64,000 nucleotides of DNA, taken from contig NZ_JAPDGS010000002.1 of NCBI RefSeq assembly GCF_025950525.1, forward strand, positions 496,001 through 560,000, read 5' to 3'. Source of the stretch: Stagnihabitans lacustris (lineage in GTDB: Bacteria > Pseudomonadota > Alphaproteobacteria > Rhodobacterales > Rhodobacteraceae). Positions 18,755-28,155 of the stretch are shown here, one piece after another (position 1 is the first letter of the stretch; each line of letters starts with the position of its first letter). The position numbers and the translations under genes are program-made. Under the pieces are notes generated by a model, which saw only the letters and a program-made list of their open reading frames with translations, made no database searches and was not told where the DNA came from.

Positions 18755-18922
18755 ATGAAGCGTCTTGCCCTCCTTGCCTTGATCCCCGCTCCGGCCTTTG
18801 CCCATCAGGGCGACCACAGCCACGCGGGTCTCTTGCACCTCTTGACCGAGCCCGACCACCTGCTTCTCATGGGCATCGCCGTGGCCGCCGTGGTCTATGT
18901 CGTCGTCAAGGTGCGGCGATGA
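18755..18922 (+). CDS. 55-aa HupE/UreJ-like mini-protein
   Basis: Signal peptide-like start ([16 protein letters not shown]), then the His-rich [21 protein letters not shown], one TM helix and a short basic tail (VKVRR). The [12 protein letters not shown] segment resembles the HP-x-x-G-x-DH-x-x-x-M motif of HupE/UreJ nickel-related membrane proteins, which normally have six or more TM helices. Here only the first part exists. It sits 8 nt after ureA, and its stop overlaps ureB (ATGA), so it is part of the operon. A role in Ni delivery is inferred only. Confidence 0.75.
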   Translation: MKRLALLALIPAPAFAHQGDHSHAGLLHLLTEPDHLLLMGIAVAAVVYVVVKVRR

Positions 18923-19224
18923 TACCGGGAGAAGTCCTGACCGCCCCCGGCGAGATCGAGTTGAACACCGGCGCCCCCGTCACCACGCTGATCGTGGCCA
19001 ACACCGGCGACCGTCCGATCCAGGTCGGCAGCCATTACCACTTTGCCGAAACCAACCCGGGGCTCAGTTTCGACCGCGAGGCCGCGCGGGGCCAAAGGTT
19101 GGATATCCCGGCCGGCACCGCAGTGCGTTTTGAACCGGGCCAGTCGCGCGAAGTGCATCTGGTGCCCTATGGCGGGCTGCGTCAGGTCTGGGGTTTCAAC
19201 GGCAAAGTGATGGGAGCGCTGTGA
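18919..19224 (+). CDS. ureB: urease beta subunit
   Basis: 101 aa. [18 protein letters not shown] and [42 protein letters not shown] are family hallmarks. Its ATG overlaps the mini-protein stop by 4 nt and its TGA is directly followed by the ureC ATG. Confidence 0.98.
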   Translation: MIPGEVLTAPGEIELNTGAPVTTLIVANTGDRPIQVGSHYHFAETNPGLSFDREAARGQRLDIPAGTAVRFEPGQSREVHLVPYGGLRQVWGFNGKVMGAL

Positions 19225-20931
19225 ATGTCCTATAAAATCCCGCGCGCCGATTATGCGGCGATGTATGGGCCGACCACGGGCGACCGGGTGCGCCTTGGCG
19301 ATACGGATATCATCATCCAGGTCGAACGCGACCTGACGACCTATGGCGAAGAGGTCAAGTTCGGCGGCGGCAAGGTGATCCGTGACGGGATGGGCCAGTC
19401 CCAGATCCCCCGCGCGGGGGGGGCGGCGGATACCGTCATCACCAATGCGCTGATCCTGGACCACTCGGGCATCTACAAGGCCGATGTGGGCCTGCGCGAC
19501 GGGCGCATCGCGGGCATCGGCAAGGCGGGCAACCCCGACACGCAAACCGGCGTCACCATCATCATCGGCCCGTCCACCGAGATCATCGCCGGAGAGGGCA
19601 AGATCCTGACCCCCGGCGGCTTTGACGCCCATATCCACTTCATCGCTCCGGGTCAGGTCGAGGACGCGCTCCATTCCGGCATCACCACGATGCTGGGCGG
19701 CGGCACCGGCCCCGCGCATGGGACTTTGGCCACGACCTGCACGCCGGGCCCCTGGCACATCGGGCGGATGCTGCAGGCCTTGGACGGCTTGCCCATGAAC
19801 TTCGGCCTGTCCGCCAAGGGCAATGCCAGCCGCCCCGAGGCCTTGGTGGAAATGGTGCGCGCCGGCGCCTGCGCCATGAAACTGCATGAGGATTGGGGCA
19901 CGACGCCCGCCGCCATCGACTGCTGTCTTTCGGTGGCCGACGATATGGATGTGCAGGTGATGATCCACACCGACACGCTGAATGAATCCGGCTTCGTGGA
20001 AAACACCATGGCCGCGATCCGGGGCCGCACGATCCATGCCTTTCACACCGAGGGCGCGGGCGGCGGCCATGCGCCCGACATCATCAAGGTCGTGGCTGCG
20101 GAAAACGTCATCCCCTCGTCGACCAACCCGACGATGCCCTATACCGTCAACACGCTGGAAGAGCATCTGGACATGCTGATGGTCTGCCATCACCTTGACC
20201 AGTCGATCCCCGAGGACGTGGCCTTCGCGGAATCCCGCATCCGCCGCGAGACCATCGCGGCGGAGGATATCCTGCATGACATGGGCGCATTTTCCATCAT
20301 GTCGTCTGACAGTCAGGCCATGGGGCGTGTGGGCGAGGTCATCACCCGCACCTGGCAGACCGCCCATAAGATGAAACTCCAACGCGGCCGCCTGTTCGAT
20401 GAAAAGGGCGACAACGACAACATCCGCGCCAAGCGCTATATCGCGAAATACACGATCAACCCCGCCATCGCCCAGGGGATGAGCCGCCACATCGGCTCCA
20501 TCGAGGTCGGCAAACGCGCCGACCTCGTCCTGTGGTTCCCGGCGTTTTTCGCAGCCAAACCCGAGATGGTCTTGATCGGCGGCATGATCGTTTGTGCGCA
20601 GATGGGCGATACGAACGCCTCTATCCCGACGCCGCAGCCGACCTATTCCCGTCCGATGTTCGGCGCCATGGGCCGCGCGGTCGAACGCAACGCGGTGATC
20701 TTTGTCAGCCAGGCCGCACAGGCCGACGGTCTGGCGCATCTGGGTCTGGCCAAATCGCTGGTCGCGGTGGAAAACACCCGCAAGATCGGCAAGTCCAGCA
20801 TGATCCACAACAGCGCCAAGCCCCATATCGAGGTGAACCCGGAAACCTATGAGGTCCGCGCCGATGGCGAACTTTTGACCTGTGAACCCGCAAGCGAGCT
20901 TCCCCTCGCCCAACGCTATTTCCTGTATTGA
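19225..20931 (+). CDS. ureC: urease alpha (catalytic) subunit
   Basis: 568 aa amidohydrolase with a bi-nickel centre. Visible active-site parts: DAHIHF (two Ni-binding His), AMKLHEDWG (the Lys to be carbamylated and a Ni His), [25 protein letters not shown], the mobile-flap CHHL, and [10 protein letters not shown] (Ni-binding Asp). All residues appear intact, so an active enzyme is expected once metallated. Confidence 0.99.
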   Translation: MSYKIPRADYAAMYGPTTGDRVRLGDTDIIIQVERDLTTYGEEVKFGGGKVIRDGMGQSQIPRAGGAADTVITNALILDHSGIYKADVGLRDGRIAGIGKAGNPDTQTGVTIIIGPSTEIIAGEGKILTPGGFDAHIHFIAPGQVEDALHSGITTMLGGGTGPAHGTLATTCTPGPWHIGRMLQALDGLPMNFGLSAKGNASRPEALVEMVRAGACAMKLHEDWGTTPAAIDCCLSVADDMDVQVMIHTDTLNESGFVENTMAAIRGRTIHAFHTEGAGGGHAPDIIKVVAAENVIPSSTNPTMPYTVNTLEEHLDMLMVCHHLDQSIPEDVAFAESRIRRETIAAEDILHDMGAFSIMSSDSQAMGRVGEVITRTWQTAHKMKLQRGRLFDEKGDNDNIRAKRYIAKYTINPAIAQGMSRHIGSIEVGKRADLVLWFPAFFAAKPEMVLIGGMIVCAQMGDTNASIPTPQPTYSRPMFGAMGRAVERNAVIFVSQAAQADGLAHLGLAKSLVAVENTRKIGKSSMIHNSAKPHIEVNPETYEVRADGELLTCEPASELPLAQRYFLY

Positions 20932-20933
20932 CC

Positions 20934-21512
20934 ATGAGCCTTCTGACCACAGCCCGCCAAGTGATCCGCAGCCCCAAGGGCGTCACGGCGCATGACCATG
21001 TGACCCTGACCTATGACGAACGCTTCTTGCGCCGGAAGCGCCTTGTGACGGCGCATGACCTTAGCTTCATGGTCAACCTGGCCGAGACCCTGTCGCTGAA
21101 CCACGGCGACTGTTTTGGGCTGGACGATGGCCGCCTGATCCAGGTCATTGCCGCCGAAGAGCCCGTCGTGGTGATCCAGGGCGACCTGGCGCGGCTGGCT
21201 TGGCATATCGGCAACCGCCACACGCCTTGCCAGATCGAGGCCGCGCGCCTGCTCATCCGTCAGGACCACGTGATCGAGGCGATGTTGGCGCAGCTTGGCG
21301 CGACGTTGTCCCGCGCGATCGAGCCCTTCACCCCCGAAGGCGGCGCCTATGGCCATGGCAGAACCATGGGCCACAGCCATGGGGAAAATAGCCATGGGGA
21401 AAATAGTCACGGGGAACATGGTCACGGGGGGCACAGTCACGGGGGGCACAGCCACGCCCCCGCCTTTGACCCTGCCGCCCCGGTCCCGCTTTTCCCCTTT
21501 GCGATGAAATGA
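20934..21512 (+). CDS. ureE: urease accessory nickel chaperone UreE with His-rich tail
   Basis: 192 aa. N-terminal UreE domain with YDERFLRRKRLVT, then the C-terminal domain (WHIGNRHTPCQIE) and a long His/Gly tail (about residues 140-175) made of HGENS/HGGHS-type pentads. The last part is [17 protein letters not shown]. The tail should bind several Ni ions. ATG at 20934, 2 nt after the ureC stop. It overlaps ureF by 4 nt. Confidence 0.96.
   Translation: MSLLTTARQVIRSPKGVTAHDHVTLTYDERFLRRKRLVTAHDLSFMVNLAETLSLNHGDCFGLDDGRLIQVIAAEEPVVVIQGDLARLAWHIGNRHTPCQIEAARLLIRQDHVIEAMLAQLGATLSRAIEPFTPEGGAYGHGRTMGHSHGENSHGENSHGEHGHGGHSHGGHSHAPAFDPAAPVPLFPFAMK
21378..21452 (+). repeat. 15-bp coding tandem repeat (5 units) in ureE
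   Basis: Five 15-bp units, each beginning CA(T/C)GGGG, encode HGENS, HGENS, HGEHG, HGGHS, HGGHS. The first two units differ by one base and the last two by one base, so the tail grew by recent slippage or duplication. Unit number is likely to vary between strains. Confidence 0.85.
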
Positions 21513-22288
21513 CGGACGCGATGGCGGACGAGATGGCAGGGGAGATAGCCGGGGAGATAACGGGGGCGGGCAGTCCTTCCTTGCGCCCCCCGGATGACGC
21601 GCCCTCGGCCGCTGTCTTGGCGCATAGTGTCAACCCATCCCCGGCGATCCCGCAGCCTCAGGCGCGGCTGATCCTGACACAGCTGCTGTCGCCGGCCTTT
21701 CCGGTTGGCAGCTACGCCTATTCCCAGGGGCTAGAGGTCGCCATGGTTCAGGCCACAGGCTTGGCCACGGTCCATGACGCGGCCTCGCTTGAGGCTTGGG
21801 TCGAGGGTGTCATCCTGTATGGCTCTGGCCGGATCGACGCCGCCTTTGTCGCCGAGGCCCGCGCGCCCGGAGCCGACTTGCCCGCGCTGGCCGCCCTGGC
21901 CCTGGCCTATGCCACCTCGGGCGAACGCGCGGCCGAATTGCGCGACCAGGGCGCGGCCTTCGCCGTCTGTGCCCGGGCGCTGGGGCTGGACTGCCCGGAC
22001 CTGCCCTATCCCGTGGCGCTGGGGGCCGCCACCGCCGCCCTGCCACTGGAAACCGCCGAGGTCGTGGCGCTGTATCTTCAGGCCCTTGCGGCGCAGCTGA
22101 TCTCGGCCGCCGTGCGCTTTTTGCCGCTGGCTGCGACCCAGGGCCAGCAGGTCCTGGCCCGGCTGGCTCCCAGTTTTGTGGCCCCCAGTTTCGCCCCAAA
22201 CCCGCAAGGCCTCACCTCGGCCCATCTGACGGCCGACCTCGCCGCCATGGCGCATGAAACCCTGCAACCAAGGATTTTCCGCACATGA
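21509..22288 (+). CDS. ureF: urease accessory protein UreF
   Basis: 259 aa. [22 protein letters not shown] is the UreF hallmark, starting at about residue 53. It is a helical GTPase-regulating partner of UreG in the UreDFG complex. The first ~50 residues are a low-complexity extension ([19 protein letters not shown]...) built from a repeated GAGAT-rich DNA segment. Internal ATGs at 21521 and 21530 are alternative starts. The 4-nt overlap with ureE favours 21509. Confidence 0.93.
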   Translation: MTDAMADEMAGEIAGEITGAGSPSLRPPDDAPSAAVLAHSVNPSPAIPQPQARLILTQLLSPAFPVGSYAYSQGLEVAMVQATGLATVHDAASLEAWVEGVILYGSGRIDAAFVAEARAPGADLPALAALALAYATSGERAAELRDQGAAFAVCARALGLDCPDLPYPVALGAATAALPLETAEVVALYLQALAAQLISAAVRFLPLAATQGQQVLARLAPSFVAPSFAPNPQGLTSAHLTADLAAMAHETLQPRIFRT

Positions 22289-22929
22289 CCCACACCGGTC
22301 CCCAATCCACCGGTCCCCTCAAAGTCGGCATCGGCGGCCCGGTCGGCGCTGGCAAGACCTCGCTGACCGAACAGCTGTGCCGGGCGCTGGCGCATCGCTG
22401 TTCCATGGCGGTGATCACGAATGACATCTACACGCGTGAGGATGCCGATTACCTGACCCGCGCCCAGGTCCTGCCCTCTGACCGCATCCGCGGCGTGGAA
22501 ACCGGCGGCTGCCCCCATACGGCGATCCGCGAGGACGCCAGCATCAACCTTTCGGCCGTGGCCGACCTGCGGCGCCAGTTCCCCGACCTGGACCTGATCC
22601 TGATCGAAAGCGGCGGCGACAACCTCTCGGCCACCTTCTCGCCGGAACTGGCCGACCTTAGCATCTACATCATCGACACCGCCGCCGGTCAGGACATCCC
22701 GCGCAAAAAGGGCCCGGGCGTGACGAAATCCGACCTGTTGGTGGTCAACAAGACCGACCTTGCCCCCCATGTCGGCGTCGATCCCGTGCTGCTGGAGGAA
22801 GACACCAAGCGCGCCCGCGGCACCAAGCCCTATGTCATGGCCCGCATCCGCCATGGCCTCGGCATTGACCAGGTCGTGGCCTTCCTGGAACACGAAGGCG
22901 GCCTGGAGCTTTCGCCCAAAGCCGCCTGA
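22285..22929 (+). CDS. ureG: urease accessory GTPase UreG
   Basis: 214 aa SIMIBI-class GTPase. P-loop [15 protein letters not shown], the nickel CPH motif in [26 protein letters not shown] and the NKTDLAP base-recognition motif are all present. It couples GTP hydrolysis to Ni delivery into UreC. Last gene of the operon, overlapping ureF by 4 nt. Confidence 0.98.
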   Translation: MTHTGPQSTGPLKVGIGGPVGAGKTSLTEQLCRALAHRCSMAVITNDIYTREDADYLTRAQVLPSDRIRGVETGGCPHTAIREDASINLSAVADLRRQFPDLDLILIESGGDNLSATFSPELADLSIYIIDTAAGQDIPRKKGPGVTKSDLLVVNKTDLAPHVGVDPVLLEEDTKRARGTKPYVMARIRHGLGIDQVVAFLEHEGGLELSPKAA

Positions 22930-22960
22930 TTTCATCTTTTCAGAAATATCCCACGGGGTT

Positions 22961-23064
22961 CTCAGGGGCTGTGAAAGCCCCTGAGGCAGGGGGTGCGGGG
23001 GGCGGCAGCCCCCCGCGTCCTCCGGTTGGGATCAAAGGCATTTCATGCCTTTGATCCCAACCGG
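22961..23064. repeat. three consecutive perfect hairpins between convergent ureG and ilvD
   Basis: Hairpin 1: CTCAGGGGCT (22961-22970) with its exact complement at 22976-22985. Hairpin 2: GCGGGGGGC (22995-23003) with its complement at 23008-23016. Hairpin 3: a 20-bp perfect arm (23022-23041) and a 3-nt loop, with its complement at 23045-23064. They fill the 141-nt gap between the two stop codons. There is no T-tract, so a bidirectional terminator or a REP-like mosaic element are both possible. Confidence 0.85.
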
Positions 23065-23070
23065 ACCCGC

Positions 23071-24912
23071 TCACACCTCGTCCGGCAAGATCCGCACCGC
23101 GCCCCGATCCGCCGAGGACGCAAACATCCCATAGGCCTTCAGCGCCTGAGACACTTTCCGCGGCCGCGCCTTTGCAGGCTTCCACCCCGCCAAGTCCTGT
23201 TCCGCCCGCCGCGCCGCCAAGACCTCATCCGACACCCGCAACGAGATCTTGCGGTTCGGGATGTCGATGTCGATCATGTCGCCCTCGCGGACCAGTCCGA
23301 TGACCCCGCCGCCCGCCGCTTCGGGGCTGACATGCCCAATCGACAGGCCCGAGGTCCCGCCCGAAAACCGCCCATCGGTCAACAGCGCGCAGGCCTTCCC
23401 CAGGCCCCGTGACTTCAGATAGCTCGTCGGATACAGCATCTCTTGCATGCCCGGGCCGCCCTTTGGCCCCTCATAGCGGATCACCACGACATCGCCGGCC
23501 ACGATCTTGTTCGACAAGATCGCCTCGACCGATGCGTTCTGGCTGTCGAAGACCCGCGCCGGGCCCGAGAAGACCAGGATTGAATCATCCACCCCGGCGG
23601 TCTTCACGATACAGCCATCGACCGCGATATTCCCCGTCAGCACGGCCAACCCGCCATCCTTGGAAAACGGCGTCTTGGCCGAGCGGATCACGCCATGTTC
23701 GCGGTCCAGGTCCAGTTCGGCAAAGCGCCCGGTGGCGGTAAAGGCCGTGGCAGACCTGACCCCACCCGGCGCCGCCATGAAGAACTGGCGCACGTCCTCT
23801 TGGTTGGTCCGGCTGATGTCCCATTTGTCGATGGCCGCGCCCAAAGACCGCGCATGAACCGTGGGCACCTCGCGGTGCAACAGGCCGGCATTGTCCAGCT
23901 GACCCAGGATCGCCATGATGCCACCGGCGCGGTGGACGTCCTCCATATGGACATCCTGCTTGGCGGGCGCGACCTTGCACAGGCAGGGCACCTTGCGCGA
24001 CATGCGGTCGATATCGGCCATGGTGAAATCGACGCTGCCTTCATGGGCCGCGGCCAGGATATGCAGCACCGTGTTGGTCGATCCGCCCATGGCGATGTCC
24101 AGGGCGATGGCGTTTTCAAACGCCTCTTTGGTCGCGATGTTGCGCGGCAGGACCGAAGCGTCCTCGCCCTCGTAATAGCGCTTGGTGATGTCCACGATCA
24201 CATGGCCGGCCTCTTCGAACAGGCGCTTGCGGTCGGCATGGGTCGCAAGGGTGGACCCGTTGCCCGGCAGCGACAGGCCCAAAGCCTCGGTCAGGCAGTT
24301 CATCGAATTGGCGGTGAACATGCCGCTGCACGACCCGCAGGTCGGGCAGGCGGCCTTTTCGATCGCCTCGACCTCTTCATCCGAATAGCTTTCATCGGCG
24401 GCCGAGACCATGGCGTCGACCAGGTCCAAAGCCACTTCCTTGCCCTTGATGACGACCTTGCCGGCCTCCATCGGGCCACCGGACACAAACACGACGGGGA
24501 TGTTCAACCGCATGGCGGCCATCAGCATGCCGGGGGTGATCTTGTCGCAGTTGCTGATGCAGACCATGGCATCGGCGCAATGCGCGTTGACCATGTATTC
24601 GACGCTGTCGGCGATCAGCTCGCGGCTCGGAAGGCTGTAAAGCATCCCATCATGGCCCATGGCGATGCCGTCATCGACGGCGATGGTGTTGAATTCCTTG
24701 GCCACGCCGCCGGCCTTTTCGATTTCGCGCGCGACCAGCTGGCCCATGTCCTTCAGATGCACATGGCCCGGGACAAACTGGGTAAAGCTGTTCACCACCG
24801 CGATGATCGGCTTGCCGAAATCGCCATCCTTCATCCCCGTCGCGCGCCAAAGGCCACGGGCTCCGGCCATGTTGCGGCCATGGGTCGTCGTGCGGGAACG
24901 GTAGTGCGGCAT
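23071..24912 (-). CDS. ilvD: dihydroxy-acid dehydratase
   Basis: 613 aa, standard length. Fe-S enzyme of valine/isoleucine/leucine synthesis. Motifs: [51 protein letters not shown], and [21 protein letters not shown]. Three cluster Cys candidates are in place (NCDK, PTCGSC, and GTC-equivalents). The start at 24912 has GGAGG 6 nt upstream; the frame is open further upstream without homology. Confidence 0.98.
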   Translation of the reverse strand: MPHYRSRTTTHGRNMAGARGLWRATGMKDGDFGKPIIAVVNSFTQFVPGHVHLKDMGQLVAREIEKAGGVAKEFNTIAVDDGIAMGHDGMLYSLPSRELIADSVEYMVNAHCADAMVCISNCDKITPGMLMAAMRLNIPVVFVSGGPMEAGKVVIKGKEVALDLVDAMVSAADESYSDEEVEAIEKAACPTCGSCSGMFTANSMNCLTEALGLSLPGNGSTLATHADRKRLFEEAGHVIVDITKRYYEGEDASVLPRNIATKEAFENAIALDIAMGGSTNTVLHILAAAHEGSVDFTMADIDRMSRKVPCLCKVAPAKQDVHMEDVHRAGGIMAILGQLDNAGLLHREVPTVHARSLGAAIDKWDISRTNQEDVRQFFMAAPGGVRSATAFTATGRFAELDLDREHGVIRSAKTPFSKDGGLAVLTGNIAVDGCIVKTAGVDDSILVFSGPARVFDSQNASVEAILSNKIVAGDVVVIRYEGPKGGPGMQEMLYPTSYLKSRGLGKACALLTDGRFSGGTSGLSIGHVSPEAAGGGVIGLVREGDMIDIDIPNRKISLRVSDEVLAARRAEQDLAGWKPAKARPRKVSQALKAYGMFASSADRGAVRILPDEV

Positions 24913-25014
24913 GGGAAACCTCCTGATCAGCCGCCCTGACATCGCCCTTTCCGGCCAAGGTTTCAAGGGCTGATGCGCAAATGCCCCCCCCAGATGTCGC
25001 CCGCCACGGACGGC

Positions 25015-25248
25015 CTAGGGCGCCTGGTCCTGAATGTCGCGGGCGCCGATGCGGTCCATGACCTCGATCATCCAGCCCAAAGTGTCCGCCTCATCGGCCG
25101 TCAGCATCGGATTGCGCAGCGCCCCCAGCGCCACGGGCCGGAATTCGGTCCATCTGTTTTGAAAATCCGCCACGTCTCGCGCGCGGGCCAAGGTCGTCCT
25201 GGCCTCGCGGGCAATACCGGAACCGTCTCGCATCTCAAATCCTGTCAT
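25015..25248 (-). CDS. small hypothetical protein, 77 aa
   Basis: Not recognised. A soluble, mostly helical-looking product (MTGFEMRDGSGIAREARTTL..., ending DIQDQAP) with no TM or signal peptide. The AREARTTLARARDVADFQNRW segment is rich in Arg/Ala. No strong ribosome-binding site precedes 25248, and a start at MRD five codons later is possible. It lies upstream of ilvD and is divergent from the regulator at 25380. Confidence 0.6.
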   Translation of the reverse strand: MTGFEMRDGSGIAREARTTLARARDVADFQNRWTEFRPVALGALRNPMLTADEADTLGWMIEVMDRIGARDIQDQAP

Positions 25249-25379
25249 TCGTTCGTCCGCCCTGCAATGGGGCGATCATGGCGCCTGCGATGCGACATGC
25301 GATGTTAAAAAAGCGTCAAAGGTCTTGCCCGGTGGCGGGGCGGGGTTCACAGTCCGGTGTGGGTGGACCTGGGCCTGTA

Positions 25380-27029
25380 ATGACCAAAATCTTGCATATC
25401 AACCTTTTTGGCGCCTGCAGCGTGACCGGAACCGCCCCAAGCGGCGCCTTCGAGGTCAAGCCAGCCAAGCACCGCGCGCTTTTCGCGCTGTTGGCCACGG
25501 CCAATGGCGGGCGGCGGACGCGGGTCTGGTTGCTGAACATGCTTTGGGGCGCCTCGGCCCATGACGGCGGGCGCCAGTCGCTGCGCACCGCCCTGTCCAA
25601 GCTGCGCACCGAGATGGGCGGCGCCTTTGACCTGCTGCTAAAGGTCGACAACACCGAAATCACGCTGGACCTGTCGAAGGTCGAATTCACCGGGGCCCCC
25701 AGCGCCGGAGAGTTCCTGGAGGGCATCGACATCCGCGACGACGACTTCAACCACTGGCTGCAGGGCATCCGCCAGGCGCCGGACCAGTATTTCGCCCTGT
25801 TGCGCGGCGGGGCGGCGCCTGCGCCCGCGGCCCGCGCCATCCTGCCCGCCATCGCGATCCTGCCCTTTCGCCTGGTGGCCGGAGAGGCGATCCACACGGT
25901 CCTGGGCGACTGGCTGGCCGAGGAAATCTGCCGCGCCCTGTCGCGCAGCCCGCTGCTGACGGTGATTTCCCACCTGTCCTCGCGTGAGATCAGCGCGCAG
26001 CGGCCCGACACCCAGCGTCTGCGCCGGGCCCTGGGGGTGGATTACGCCGTCTTGGGCAGCCTAAGGGTCCTGGGCGAAAAGGTCGTGCTGGATGCCGATT
26101 GCATCGACGTGGCCACCGGGCGCATCCTGTGGACCCGTCAGGCCCAGGGTCGCATGGCCGATTTCCTGGCCCCCGATGCCGATTCCGTGGCCGAGATCGT
26201 CCGCGCCATCGGCCGCACCGTCGCAACCGAGGCGCTGACCCATGCCCGCGGCCGCAGCCTGAAGGCGCTGGCCGATCACCACCCGCTGATTGCCGGGGTG
26301 GGGATGATGCATGAACTGCGGCTGTCGTCATTCTCGAAATCGCGTGAGCTGATCGAAGAGGCGATCCGCCGCGCCCCCGCCGTGCCCGAAGCCCATGCCT
26401 GGCTGGCGGAGTGGTATGTGATGGCGATCTTCAACGGCTGGTCGGATGACACCTTGCGCGACGCGGGCCGCGCCATGGCCGCCACCGAAGAGGCGCTGAC
26501 CATCGACCCCGATAACACATTTGCCCTGACCATCGACGGGGTGGTGATGAACAACCTGTTTCAGCGGCTGGATACGGCGGGGGCGCGGTTCGACACGGCG
26601 CTGGACCTCAATCCGAATGAAAGCCTGGCCTGGCTTTTGTCCTCGGTGCTTGCGGCTTACCGCGATGACGGGGCGGGGGCGGTGATGCGGGCGGAACAGG
26701 CGATCCGGCTCTCTCCGGTCGATCCCTTTGGCTATTTCTACGACGCCATGGCCTCGACCGCCTATGCCGCGGCCGAGGATTGGACCCGCACACTAGAGCT
26801 GGCGGACCGGTCCCTGGCGCGCAACGACCGGCATATCTCGACGCTGCGGGCGAAGATTTGCGCGCTGCATCACCTGGGACGGGGCGGCGAGGCGCGCCAG
26901 GTGGCGAACGAGTTGAAACGCAGGCAGCCGGGGTTTTCGGTGGCGCAATATCGCCGCACCCATCCGGCCGCCGAGGCGAAGATTGGACAAAGGGTCGTCT
27001 CTGCCCTGCTGGAGGCCGGCCTGACCTGA
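25380..27029 (+). CDS. winged-helix / TolB-like / TPR regulator (SARP/CadC-like architecture)
   Basis: 549 aa. Residues ~1-100 resemble a BTAD/SARP-type DNA-binding domain (INLFGACSVTG, KHRALFALLA, GGRQSLRTALSKLR). Residues ~160-290 look like the TolB-like domain found in adenylate-cyclase-type regulators: AIAILPFRLV, DWLAEEICRALSRSPLLTVISHLSSREIS, ALGVDYAVLGSLRVLGEKVVLDADCIDVATGRILW. The C-terminal half is TPR-like (PEAHAWLAEWYVMA, RFDTALDLNPNESLAWLLSSVLAAY). No TM segment, receiver or kinase domain. The ATG at 25380 is chosen because homology starts there, although its ribosome-binding site is weak. First gene of the trio with the PAP2-like and subtilase genes. Confidence 0.75.
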   Translation: MTKILHINLFGACSVTGTAPSGAFEVKPAKHRALFALLATANGGRRTRVWLLNMLWGASAHDGGRQSLRTALSKLRTEMGGAFDLLLKVDNTEITLDLSKVEFTGAPSAGEFLEGIDIRDDDFNHWLQGIRQAPDQYFALLRGGAAPAPAARAILPAIAILPFRLVAGEAIHTVLGDWLAEEICRALSRSPLLTVISHLSSREISAQRPDTQRLRRALGVDYAVLGSLRVLGEKVVLDADCIDVATGRILWTRQAQGRMADFLAPDADSVAEIVRAIGRTVATEALTHARGRSLKALADHHPLIAGVGMMHELRLSSFSKSRELIEEAIRRAPAVPEAHAWLAEWYVMAIFNGWSDDTLRDAGRAMAATEEALTIDPDNTFALTIDGVVMNNLFQRLDTAGARFDTALDLNPNESLAWLLSSVLAAYRDDGAGAVMRAEQAIRLSPVDPFGYFYDAMASTAYAAAEDWTRTLELADRSLARNDRHISTLRAKICALHHLGRGGEARQVANELKRRQPGFSVAQYRRTHPAAEAKIGQRVVSALLEAGLT

Positions 27030-27054
27030 TTTCCTGAAACCCAAGGGGGATTTG

Positions 27055-28146
27055 ATGTCGACGTTTAACACTCAACACGGATTGCACGGTTTGCATGGTC
27101 TTCACGGCCTGCATGGTTTGCACGGGCTGCATGGCCTTCATGGTCTGCACGGGCTGCACGGATTGCACGGCTTGGGCGCGGCGGGGCCGGGGGCCGAGTC
27201 GGGCCAGCAATCCGCCGCCGAGGCCATGATGCACGCGGCGGGCCTTGCGCCCTTGCCCGAGGCGGGGATTGCGCCCCTGGCCCGGAACAGCGCCACCCAC
27301 ATGCGGCGCTGGGCGCCCGAAGTGCGGGGGATGCTGCTGCAAGGGGCGGTGGCGGCCAAGGCGGGCCATGCGGTCGATCCGGCGGGCGATTTCGTCTCGC
27401 TGACCTGGGGCGGCAACACGGTGGCCACGCTTTTGCCGCCCGATGCGGCCACCTTGGCCCGGCAATGCGACCTCGTGCGCTATTACGCCGATCAGCGCAG
27501 CGACCGCAGCGCCGAGGTCTTCAGCCAGATGGACGCCTTTACCGCCTATTTCGGGCATCTGATGGGCCTGACCGCGGCGCGCAATCCCAAAACGCTAGAG
27601 CTTTTGTCCCTGGTGCCGGCCATCGCCGGGCCGCTGACTATGGTGGCGAAACATGTCTTTGCCGTCCGCCGCCCGGCTGAACTGGATGTGCGGGTGGCCC
27701 CCCTGATCGGCACGCCGGGCCATGGCGCCTATCCTTCCGGCCATGCGGCTCAGGCCATGGCCATGGCCGTGGTGGCCGAGGCGCTGATCCTGTCGACCCC
27801 CGCCCATTTCGGCGATGCGGCGGCGCGGGTCGACCTGGTTTACCGCGCGGCGCAGCGCATCGCCTGCAACCGCACGGTGGCGGGCGTGCATTACCCGATG
27901 GATTCCGCGGCGGGCGCTCGGTTGGGGCTGCAGATCGGCCGCATCCTGGTGGCCATGGCGACGGGGGGCGGTTCGGTGCGCGATCTTGCCCCCTTTGACC
28001 CCAACACCGACCCGGCCCGCGACTATCTTTACGACGACACCAAGGCGCTGTGGACGGCTGCGGGCCAAGGCAACCCCGTCCCGGTCGCGGGCGATCCGCT
28101 TTGGGCCTGGGCCTGGGGCGAGGCCGCCCGCGAATTCACTCTGTGA
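27055..28146 (+). CDS. PAP2/vanadium-haloperoxidase-fold protein with N-terminal (His-Gly-Leu)11
   Basis: 363 aa. After MSTFNTQ come eleven uninterrupted HGL triplets (residues 8-40), then a soluble helical domain. The PAP2/haloperoxidase triad motifs are intact: K199-x6-R206-P207, YPSGH (P227-H230) and R273-x5-H279-x3-D283. It has no signal peptide and no TM helices, unlike lipid phosphatases of this superfamily, so a soluble phosphatase or vanadate-dependent haloperoxidase is more likely. The ATG at 27055 follows AAGGGGGA. It starts 25 nt after the regulator and ends 9 nt before the subtilase gene. Function unknown. Confidence 0.8.
   Translation: MSTFNTQHGLHGLHGLHGLHGLHGLHGLHGLHGLHGLHGLGAAGPGAESGQQSAAEAMMHAAGLAPLPEAGIAPLARNSATHMRRWAPEVRGMLLQGAVAAKAGHAVDPAGDFVSLTWGGNTVATLLPPDAATLARQCDLVRYYADQRSDRSAEVFSQMDAFTAYFGHLMGLTAARNPKTLELLSLVPAIAGPLTMVAKHVFAVRRPAELDVRVAPLIGTPGHGAYPSGHAAQAMAMAVVAEALILSTPAHFGDAAARVDLVYRAAQRIACNRTVAGVHYPMDSAAGARLGLQIGRILVAMATGGGSVRDLAPFDPNTDPARDYLYDDTKALWTAAGQGNPVPVAGDPLWAWAWGEAAREFTL
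27076..27174 (+). repeat. 11 x 9-bp coding repeat (His-Gly-Leu)
   Basis: Eleven CA(C/T)-GG(N)-(T/C)T(N) units without interruption. His uses both codons, Gly all four, and Leu TTG, CTT and CTG, so the DNA units differ while the peptide is invariant. Slippage alone would leave identical units; selection on the peptide is the simplest explanation. Confidence 0.95.
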
Positions 28147-28155
28147 GGCCGCGCC

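Noticed and set aside
18895-20913. 672-codon minus ORF across ureC
   Set aside because: Antisense of ureC with composition typical of GC-skewed shadow frames.
25015-25248. Small minus gene as antitoxin of a toxin-antitoxin pair
   Set aside because: No adjacent partner gene of toxin size, and no DNA-binding motif is visible.
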